35,649 nt of DNA from Inhella sp. (GTDB lineage: Bacteria > Pseudomonadota > Gammaproteobacteria > Burkholderiales > Burkholderiaceae_C): the NCBI RefSeq assembly GCF_027532025.1, contig NZ_JAPZSY010000044.1, positions 1-35,649 of the forward strand, read 5' to 3'. How positions within the stretch are numbered: the stretch's first letter is position 1; the number at the start of each line of letters is the position of its first letter. A program made the translations under genes and the position numbers. The notes beneath the pieces were generated by a model. That model had not been told where the DNA came from. It saw only the letters and a program-made list of their open reading frames with translations, and searched no databases. Shown here one piece after another: positions 18,511 to 25,006 of this stretch.

Positions 18511-19487
18511 TCTCGCCCGAGCAACTTCAACTCGCCTCCCAGTGGCTCCAACGCCTGCGCCGCGAGGTGGGCAAGGCCGTGGTCGGCCAGGAGCAGGCGG
18601 TGGAGCAGATGCTGGTGGCGGTGCTGGCGTCCGGACACGTGTTGGTTGAGGGTGTGCCGGGCCTGGGCAAGACCTTGCTGGCGCGCGCGCTCAGCGAGGC
18701 GCTGCACCTGCAGTACGCACGCGTGCAATTCACGCCCGACTTGATGCCGGCCGACGTGATCGGCCATAGCGTGCTGGACGACACCGGCAGCGGCCTCGGC
18801 CGCCTGCGCGTGCGCAAGGGCCCGGTGTTCACCAACCTGCTGTTGGCCGACGAAATCAACCGCGCGCCGGCCAAGACCCAGAGCGCACTCTTGGAGGTAA
18901 TGCAGGAGTACCAGGCCACGCTGGAAGGCGAGACCCTGTCCCTGCCCAAACCCTTCATGGTGATGGCGACCCAGAACCCGATCGATACCGAGGGCACCTA
19001 CCCCTTGCCCGAGGCGCAACTCGACCGCTTCCTGCTCAAGATTCGCATCCAGTACCCCAATCACGAGGAAGAGGCGGCCATCGTGCAGCTCGCCACCAGC
19101 GGCCGTGTCGGCCACGAGCTGCCGCTGGACGCCGTGCAGCCGGTGCTCGACGAGGTGCAGGTGCAAGAGCTGCAGCGCCTGTGCGGGCAAGTGCACGCCG
19201 ATGCCAAGGTGATCGACTACGCCGTACGTGTCGCGCGTGCGACACGAAATTGGCCGGGTCTTGACGCAGGTGCCGGGCCGCGCGGCAGCCTAGCCTTGCT
19301 GCGCGCTGCGCGCGCCATGGCGCTGCTCGATGGGCGCGACTTCGTCACGCCCGACGACGTGGCCGCCCAGGCGCTCGCAGTGTTGCGCCACCGGGTCATG
19401 CTCTCGCCCGACGCGCAGATTGAAGGCCGCGACCCGGACGAGTTGCTGCAGGCCTTGCTGGCCAGCGTGGAAGCCCCCAGGCTTTGA
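18507..19487 (+). CDS. MoxR family AAA+ ATPase
   Basis: 326 residues from the ATG at 18507, overlapping the previous stop as ATGA. Visible AAA+ motifs: Walker A GVPGLGKT (49-56), a helix-2 insert region around TPDLMPADVIGHSVL (76-90), Walker B LLLADEINRAP (111-121), sensor 1 ATQNP (154-158), and arginine-finger region PEAQLDRF (168-175). A C-terminal lid follows, ending in DPDELLQALLASVEAPRL. MoxR ATPases act as ring-shaped chaperones, usually with a vWA-domain partner encoded next door, here the DUF58 gene. The cluster of membrane proteins suggests an envelope-associated client. Cytosolic; all nucleotide-binding residues are intact. Confidence 0.95.
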   Translation: MISPEQLQLASQWLQRLRREVGKAVVGQEQAVEQMLVAVLASGHVLVEGVPGLGKTLLARALSEALHLQYARVQFTPDLMPADVIGHSVLDDTGSGLGRLRVRKGPVFTNLLLADEINRAPAKTQSALLEVMQEYQATLEGETLSLPKPFMVMATQNPIDTEGTYPLPEAQLDRFLLKIRIQYPNHEEEAAIVQLATSGRVGHELPLDAVQPVLDEVQVQELQRLCGQVHADAKVIDYAVRVARATRNWPGLDAGAGPRGSLALLRAARAMALLDGRDFVTPDDVAAQALAVLRHRVMLSPDAQIEGRDPDELLQALLASVEAPRL

Positions 19488-20845
19488 AGCGCGTGGTTTT
19501 GCCCACGCGCGCCAGCGTTGCGGGGTTGGCACTGCTCGCGCTGGTCACGGCGGCCTTGCTGTTGCTGGGCGCACCCCTCGCCGTGGTGGTCAAGGGGATG
19601 GGCGGCCTGCTGCTGGCGCTGCTGCTGCTGGCCGGCTTCGACCTCTGGCGCAGTCTGCGCCTGTGGGCGGCTGCCGCCGTGCGCGTGGAGCGGCGACTGC
19701 CCGCGGCCTTTGCCATCGGGGTGGCGACACCGCTGCAACTGGATCTCGTCAATCCGGGGCCACTCGACTGGCGCGTGGCGGTTTTCGACGACCTCGACCC
19801 CGTGTTTGACTTCGAGGGCCTGCCCCGCAGCCTGCGCGTGGCGGCGCAAAGCCGCAGCAGCCTGCAGTTCCAGGCCACGGCGCGTCAGCGCGGTGTGGTG
19901 AGCGTGGGCCTGACCCAAGTGCTGTGGCGCAGCCGCGCCGGCCTTTTTGAGTGGCGCGAGCGCCTGGGCGAGGAGCAGCGCTTGCGCGTCTACCCCAACT
20001 TCTCGGCGCTGGCGCGCTACGCCTGGCTCAGTGGCGACCGCCGCTTGCAGCAAATCGGCATCAAGAACTTTGTCCAGCGTGGCCAGGGCACCGACTTCCG
20101 CCAACTCGCCGAATACCGACGCGGCGACCCCCTTCGCCACCTGGATGTGAAGGCCTCGCTGCGCCAGCGCAAACCCGTGGTGCGCGAGTACCAGGACGAG
20201 CGCGACCAAAGCGTGATGTTCCTGCTCGACTGCGGCCGACGCATGCGTGCCGACGAACAAGGCGTAAGCCGTGGCGAGAACAGCCACTTTGACGACGCGC
20301 TGGACGCGCTGATGCTGCTCAGCTACGTCGCGCTGACGGAAGGCGATGAGGTCGGCGCCCAGACCTTCGGTGCCGCGCCCGGCGAAGACCGCTGCTTCGC
20401 ACCGCGCAAGGGACAGGCCACGCTCAATGCGCTCATGAACCACTTGCACGATCTGCAGCCCAGCAACCAGCACTCCGACTACCTGGCCGCTGCGGAGGCC
20501 CTTTCGCGCGGCCTGACGCGGCGCTCCCTGGTGATCGTGCTGACCAACTTCCGGGACGAAGACGCGCCCGAGTTGCAACCCGCGCTGCAACTGCTGCGCC
20601 GCCGCCATCTGGTGCTGCTGGCCAGCCTGCGCGAGACGGCGCTGGCGCGCATTGCCGACCAGGCGATCGACACGCCCGAAGACGCCACGGCAGTGGCCAG
20701 CGCGCACCTGCTGGCGCAGGCCCGTCAAGACGCCTTCAAACGCGTGGTGGGCCGCGACCGCCTGTCGGTGGACGTCGAGCCCCGACAACTGGCCTCCACC
20801 CTGGTGAACCGGTACCACCAAGTCAAGCGCGCCGGATGGCTCTGA
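19484..20845 (+). CDS. DUF58 domain (vWA-like) protein, partner of MoxR
   Basis: 453 residues from the TTG at 19484, which overlaps the moxR stop as TTGA. Two hydrophobic segments at about 12-52 anchor it in the membrane. The DUF58 signature RGQGTDFRQLAEYRRGD (199-215), followed by HLDVKASLRQRKPVVREY, is clear. The subsequent vWA-like fold starts VMFLLDCGRRMRA (about 244-256): the usual metal-site pattern DxSxS reads D-C-G-R-R, so metal binding by the classical site is unlikely. Later strands include RSLVIVLTNFRDED. It is expected to work with the MoxR ATPase upstream. It closes the block of overlapping genes; the DUF805 gene begins 28 bp later. Confidence 0.92.
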   Translation: MKRVVLPTRASVAGLALLALVTAALLLLGAPLAVVVKGMGGLLLALLLLAGFDLWRSLRLWAAAAVRVERRLPAAFAIGVATPLQLDLVNPGPLDWRVAVFDDLDPVFDFEGLPRSLRVAAQSRSSLQFQATARQRGVVSVGLTQVLWRSRAGLFEWRERLGEEQRLRVYPNFSALARYAWLSGDRRLQQIGIKNFVQRGQGTDFRQLAEYRRGDPLRHLDVKASLRQRKPVVREYQDERDQSVMFLLDCGRRMRADEQGVSRGENSHFDDALDALMLLSYVALTEGDEVGAQTFGAAPGEDRCFAPRKGQATLNALMNHLHDLQPSNQHSDYLAAAEALSRGLTRRSLVIVLTNFRDEDAPELQPALQLLRRRHLVLLASLRETALARIADQAIDTPEDATAVASAHLLAQARQDAFKRVVGRDRLSVDVEPRQLASTLVNRYHQVKRAGWL

Positions 20846-20873
20846 TTTTTTACCCCAGTCCAAGGAGGACACG

Positions 20874-21410
20874 ATGACTGAACCCGCCCTCAATCCCTAC
20901 GCCGCACCGCAAGCCCGTGTGGACGACGTCCATGCCTTTGAAGGCGTGGGCGAGCTGAAGCTGTTCTCAGCCCGAGGCCGTATCGGGCGTTTGCGCCTGC
21001 TGGCCTACAACATGGGGGCAACCTTTGTGTTCTACGCCGTGGTCGGCGTTGTTTCCTTGCTCGCTGCCACCCTGGGCGAGGCGGCAGGGCTGTTGATGAT
21101 TCCTTCCTTCGCGATATTCCTTTGGTTCAGCGCGGTGTCCTGCATCAAGCGCTGCCATGACGCTGACTGCAGCGGCTGGTGGGCCCTGACCTACTTCATT
21201 CCACTGATCGGTCTGATCTGGTTCGTTCTGCGCGGCACCCCAGGCGCGAACCGGTTCGGCGCGCCGCCGCCGGCCAACACCCTGGGGGTCAAGGTGCTGG
21301 GCTGGATGATTCCGGTCGTCGCCGTTGTGGGCATACTGGCTGCCGTCTCCATTCCGGCCTACAAGGACTACACCGACAAGGCGCGCGCTGCGCAAAGCGT
21401 CGGGCAGTGA
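20874..21410 (+). CDS. DUF805 membrane protein with a C-terminal pilin-like helix
   Basis: 178 residues from the ATG at 20874, 5 bp after AAGGAGG (20862-20868). The N-terminal motif NPYAAPQARVDDV is followed by a DUF805 domain (about 28-125): FSARGRIGRLRLLAYNM, two or three membrane segments, and CIKRCHDADCSGWWAL with the family's R-x-H-D pattern. The C-terminus GWMIPVVAVVGILAAVSIPA, then YKDYTDKARAAQ (about 145-175), closely resembles the hydrophobic N-terminal helix of type IV pilins, without a prepilin peptidase site. Homologous architectures with pilin-like tails are common in proteobacteria from general knowledge. It may be the last gene of the MoxR cluster; the ribosome binding site is strong and separate. 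Confidence 0.85.
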   Translation: MTEPALNPYAAPQARVDDVHAFEGVGELKLFSARGRIGRLRLLAYNMGATFVFYAVVGVVSLLAATLGEAAGLLMIPSFAIFLWFSAVSCIKRCHDADCSGWWALTYFIPLIGLIWFVLRGTPGANRFGAPPPANTLGVKVLGWMIPVVAVVGILAAVSIPAYKDYTDKARAAQSVGQ

Positions 21411-21432
21411 TCGCCGGGTGTTCGCTGCTTGA

Positions 21433-21778
21433 TTCGAGGAGCGGCTGTCGCAAGTCGACGTGCTGAATGTCGCGGAGCTGCCCGAGCAGTTCCAGCCGCT
21501 GTTCAACGCCCCGCTCCTTCGCGTGCGCGTGCTTCAGCTGCCCGGACAGTTCACGGGATCGCCAGGTTCGCTGGAGGCAAAAATCGAAACCTGGCCCCCG
21601 AGTTCTCGGCTTTATCGAGAGGGGCGGCTTGGTGCCTGACTCTTGGGTCGGGGAGACGCCTGCGGTCACAGTGCCCGGTTCTGGAGAGGCCGACGTGACC
21701 TGGGGGCCGTGGCGGCACCAGCTGGTGCGCGACGGCGAACGGCGGTGGCGCTTGTTGCACCTCTTTGCGACTTCCTGA
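21433..21778 (+). pseudogene. Frameshifted remnant related to the C-terminal domain of the GNAT protein at 12499-13341
   Basis: The frame from 21433 reads FEERLSQVDVLNVAELPEQF and continues to LEAKIETWPPS, then similarity moves to the next frame, RVLGFIERGGLVPDSWV through TWGPWRHQL and GERRWRLLHLF, ending at the TGA at 21776-21778. The second part aligns without gaps to residues about 232-277 of the GNAT protein ([29 protein letters not shown]), and the first part more loosely to its residues about 186-215. Removing one C from the run of five at 21595-21599 would restore a single frame. No start codon with a ribosome binding site and no GNAT part precede it. A sequencing error in the C run cannot be excluded. 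Confidence 0.65.
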
Positions 21779-21816
21779 TTGCCTAAGCGCAACTGAGTCT
21801 TGCCCCGCGAATCCTC

Positions 21817-22296
21817 ATGCCTTCAAAGATGCAGCCGGTATCCATCGACGCGTTGGCCTCCCTCTTGCGCAACTGCGAGCAGTTCGCACACCAAAGGATC
21901 GCGGAAAGCGGCGGGTTCCACCCTTTCGGTGCATTCATCAACAGAGCCGGTGACATCGAGGCCCTCGGCGCCCAACTGAGCGCTGAACCTCGCGACAGCT
22001 TTGAGGTCTATGAATTCCTTGAAGGTGCGATCGCCGAAATGGCTCACCGAGGGGATATCAGGGCCTATGCATTGGCTGCGAACGTTGCTGTCCCACAGCA
22101 ACTTGCCTCGCCGTTTCCAGACGGCCTGCGCGTCCACGTGGAGGCGCCCGGCTATTCACGTTTCGTCTACACGCCCTATCGGCTCTTGCCGTACCGTGCA
22201 ATACGCAGATTTCTCGCCGTTTTGCCCACCGTCGAGTACTCTGATCCCATCGCCGTCGACTTGCGCGCGAAGGTCTTCTCCGAAACGCCGAGCTGA
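21817..22296 (+). CDS. Hypothetical protein, 159 residues
   Basis: A single soluble domain with no signal peptide or membrane segment. Notable stretches are RIAESGGFHPFGAFINRAGD, IEALGAQLSAEPRDSFEVYE, RAYALAANVAVPQ and HVEAPGYSRFVYTPYRLLPY. I do not recognise a named family, although the pattern FxPFGAxxxxxGxIE followed by a beta-rich half recalls small uncharacterised or immunity-like proteins; this is only an impression. The start may be the ATG at 21817 or 21829; neither has an evident ribosome binding site. The GC content is lower than that of the flanking operons. It sits alone between the GNAT-domain remnant and convergent genes. Third-position GC bias is moderate, so it is probably real. 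Confidence 0.6.
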   Translation: MPSKMQPVSIDALASLLRNCEQFAHQRIAESGGFHPFGAFINRAGDIEALGAQLSAEPRDSFEVYEFLEGAIAEMAHRGDIRAYALAANVAVPQQLASPFPDGLRVHVEAPGYSRFVYTPYRLLPYRAIRRFLAVLPTVEYSDPIAVDLRAKVFSETPS

Positions 22297-22348
22297 GTGA
22301 GCTCGATCCGACCCATTGCGGCGGCGGGCAAACGCAAGCACGGTGAAC

Positions 22349-22699
22349 TCACCCCCCCGCCCGCTTCGGCTTCCACCCCTCCGGCCGTGCCGCCAGCCAA
22401 GCGAGCACCTTCTCCACGTGGTCGCCCTGCACCTCGATGCAGCCGTCCTTCACCGTGCCGCCGCTGCCGCAGGCGGCCTTGAGTTGGCGGCCCAGGGCGT
22501 CGAGCGCGTCGGGGGCCAGGGGCAGGCCTTTGACGACCGTGACGCCCTTGCCTTTGCGGCCCTTGGTGTCCAGACTGACGCGCACCTTGCCGTCGCCCAC
22601 GACGGCCGGGTTGCGCTTGCAGATGCAGGTGGCCATCGCGTGCCGGCAGTCGGGGCAGACGCGGCCGTGCTCGGTGCTGTAGACGAGGCGCGTGTTCAT
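22349..22699 (-). CDS. SUI1/YciH family translation factor
   Basis: 116 residues from the ATG at 22699, overlapping the stop of the upstream S9 peptidase gene as ATGA. The SUI1 domain (about 35-116) has VRVSLDTKGRKGKGVTVVKG, LKAACGSGGTVKDGCIEVQG and DHVEKVLAWLA, matching the YciH/eIF1-like fold. The N-terminal part carries CPDC and CIC (C15, C18, C25, C27), which could form a small zinc-binding knuckle. Bacterial YciH proteins are thought to affect start-site fidelity or to inhibit translation under stress. The translational coupling to a secreted-type peptidase is unexpected. Confidence 0.9.
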   Translation of the reverse strand: MNTRLVYSTEHGRVCPDCRHAMATCICKRNPAVVGDGKVRVSLDTKGRKGKGVTVVKGLPLAPDALDALGRQLKAACGSGGTVKDGCIEVQGDHVEKVLAWLAARPEGWKPKRAGG

Positions 22700-24963
22700 C
22701 GGGCGCTACCGGGTTTCAGGTGGCGGTCGAAGAAGGCCTGCACGCTGCGGTACAGGTGCAGGCGGGCTTGGCGGCCGGCGATGCCGTGGGCCTTGCCGGG
22801 GTAGATCAGGGTGTCGAAGACTTTGCCCTCTTGCTGCAGGGCCTCGATGAGGCGCAGCGAGTGCTCGAACAGCACGTTGTCGTCGGCCGTGCCGTGCACC
22901 AGCATCAGGGGCTGCTTCAGCAGCTTGGCGCGCGAGGGCAGGTGGGCCTGAGCGTAGGGCGCGGCCTTGCCCCCTTCCGGTAGGCCGAGGTAACGCTCGG
23001 TGTAGGCGGTGTCGTACAGGGTCCAGTCGGTGACGGGGGCCACGCCGACGGCGGCGGCGAAGGGGGTGTCGGCGTCCAGCAGCGCGCGGGCGGCCAGGAA
23101 GCCGCCGTAGCTCCAGCCGAAGAAGCCGATGCGCTGCGGGTCCACGCGGGGCTGCAGCTTGGGCAGGGCGCGCACGGCGGCAAACAGGTCGGCCACCTCC
23201 ACCTGGCCGAAGGCGCGGTGGTGGGCGCGGGTGAAGGCGCGGTCGCGGTGGGCCATGCCGCGGGTGTCCACGGCCAGCACGCCGTAGCCGCGCTGCGTCC
23301 AGTGCGCGACCCAGGCGCTGTCGCGGCTCCAGGCCCAAGTGACGGTGGCGGCGCCGGGGCCGCCATAGGCCAGCACCAGCACGGGGTGGCGGCCCTTCAC
23401 CGCGCCTTGGGGGGCGAAGTAGAAGGCGTTGAGCGGGGTGCGGCCGTCGGCAGCCGTCAGGTCCAGGGCCTGGGGGGCGCGCAGGGTTTGGCGCAGCAGG
23501 GGGTCGGAGGCATTGCCGGGCAAGGGCGTGGCGCCCTCGCCGCTCACCGGGCGCAGGCTCAAGCGCGGCGGCTCGCCGAAGGCCGAGCGCGTTTCCAGCA
23601 GCTGCGTGCAGCCCAGGTCGGCCTGGGCGTCGCGCCACTGGCGCGGGGCGCTACCCGGCAGGGGCTGCACGGTGGGCTGGATGGTGGGCTGAGCTTCGGC
23701 GGCGTTCAGCACGAACAAGTCACGCCCGCGGCCGCGGTCCAGCGCCGCGGCCAGCACCACGCGCTGGCCGTCGGTGCACACGGCGTGGGCCACGGGCTCG
23801 GGCAGGTTGGTGAGCGCCGTGCGCGCGCCGGTGACGCGGTCCACCAGCTGCAGCTGGCGGCGGCCGCTGGCTTCGGACGACCACAGCAGCGCCGGCCGGC
23901 CCGAACGCAGGACGCCGGGCAGCTCCATCAGGTCGCTGTGCGCCTCGACCCAGGCAGGGTCGGTGTCGGTCAGCAGCTCGCGCGGGCCGCTGGCGGTGAA
24001 CTCGGTGAGCGTCAGTCGCGTTTGGTCGCGCGGCATCCACTGCAGCCAGGGCGTGCCGTCGCGGAACCAGCCGGCGCGCACCAGGTACTCGGCGTCTTTG
24101 GGCAGCGGCAGGGCTTGGCGCTGGCCGGTGGCGACGTCGATGCGCCAGGCCGTGACCTCGGCGTTGGCCTCGCCCGCCGCGGGATAGCGCTGCTCGGTGA
24201 GCGTGGTGCGGTCGGCAAAGATCTGCGCGCGGGTCTTGAGGCCCACGCGGGCCTCGTCGACGCGCAGCGCCAGCAGCTGCGTGCCGTCGGCCGACCACCA
24301 AAAGCCGCGCTGGCGGTCGAACTCTTCGGCGGCGATGAACTCGGGCAGGCCCCAGCTCACGGTGGGTGTCAGCGTGGCGCCGCCGTCTGGGGTCAGCGCG
24401 CGCGCCGGCTGGCCGCCGTCCAACGCTTGCACCCACAGGTGGCCGCCCATGGCGTAGGCCACGCGGCGGCCGTCGGCGCTGCAGCGCGGGTCTTGCTTGG
24501 GTTGGTCGGGGCTGTGGGTGAGGCGCTGGGCCACGGGGCCGGCGTCGGTCAGGCGGACTTGGTAGAGGTCGCCCGACAAGGGGAACAGCAGGCGGTCGTC
24601 GGCCTTGCCGCACCATTGGTACTGGGTGATGCCGCGCTCGCTGATGCGGCGGCGCTCCAGCGCCATCTTCTCGGCCTCGCTCAGCACCTGGGCCGCGCCC
24701 CCCAGCAAATCGGCCGCGGCGACGAGCCGGCGTGGCGCGCCTCCGGCGGTGGGTCGGGCCCAGAGCTCGAGCTGCTCGCTGTCGGCTTGCGAGGGCTGCA
24801 ACAGGCTGACCCAGTGCCCGCCGGGCGAGATCTCGGCCTGGCGCGGCAGCCGGCCGGCCAGCGGCGGGTCGGCGGTGATGCGTTCGAGGGAGAGGGCTGG
24901 GGTTTGGGCCTGCAGGCCGGTGGCCATCGACAGGCACAGGGCAAGGAGCGTGATGCGGGTCAT
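22696..24963 (-). CDS. S9 family (DPP4-type) prolyl peptidase, exported
   Basis: 755 residues from the ATG at 24963. The start gives MTRITLLALCLSMATGLQAQ, a Sec signal peptide; longer upstream reading lacks one. An N-terminal beta-propeller region (about 40-500, with repeated strands such as RVAYAMGGHLWVQALDGGQP and GFWWSADGTQLLALRVDEAR) precedes the alpha/beta hydrolase domain. The triad is S618 in GWSYGG, D694 in HGTADDNV and H726 in GKAHGI, with spacing like dipeptidyl peptidase IV. PAPQGAVKGRHPVLVLAYGG-like sequence leads into the hydrolase fold. It probably cleaves X-Pro or X-Ala dipeptides in the periplasm. The serine hydrolase gene lies 43 bp upstream, so the three genes may be one transcript. 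Confidence 0.92.
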   Translation of the reverse strand: MTRITLLALCLSMATGLQAQTPALSLERITADPPLAGRLPRQAEISPGGHWVSLLQPSQADSEQLELWARPTAGGAPRRLVAAADLLGGAAQVLSEAEKMALERRRISERGITQYQWCGKADDRLLFPLSGDLYQVRLTDAGPVAQRLTHSPDQPKQDPRCSADGRRVAYAMGGHLWVQALDGGQPARALTPDGGATLTPTVSWGLPEFIAAEEFDRQRGFWWSADGTQLLALRVDEARVGLKTRAQIFADRTTLTEQRYPAAGEANAEVTAWRIDVATGQRQALPLPKDAEYLVRAGWFRDGTPWLQWMPRDQTRLTLTEFTASGPRELLTDTDPAWVEAHSDLMELPGVLRSGRPALLWSSEASGRRQLQLVDRVTGARTALTNLPEPVAHAVCTDGQRVVLAAALDRGRGRDLFVLNAAEAQPTIQPTVQPLPGSAPRQWRDAQADLGCTQLLETRSAFGEPPRLSLRPVSGEGATPLPGNASDPLLRQTLRAPQALDLTAADGRTPLNAFYFAPQGAVKGRHPVLVLAYGGPGAATVTWAWSRDSAWVAHWTQRGYGVLAVDTRGMAHRDRAFTRAHHRAFGQVEVADLFAAVRALPKLQPRVDPQRIGFFGWSYGGFLAARALLDADTPFAAAVGVAPVTDWTLYDTAYTERYLGLPEGGKAAPYAQAHLPSRAKLLKQPLMLVHGTADDNVLFEHSLRLIEALQQEGKVFDTLIYPGKAHGIAGRQARLHLYRSVQAFFDRHLKPGSAR

Positions 24964-25006
24964 GCCGAGATTGTCTCGGTGGCCACGGCCAGCGCCGCCC
25001 ATCCGG

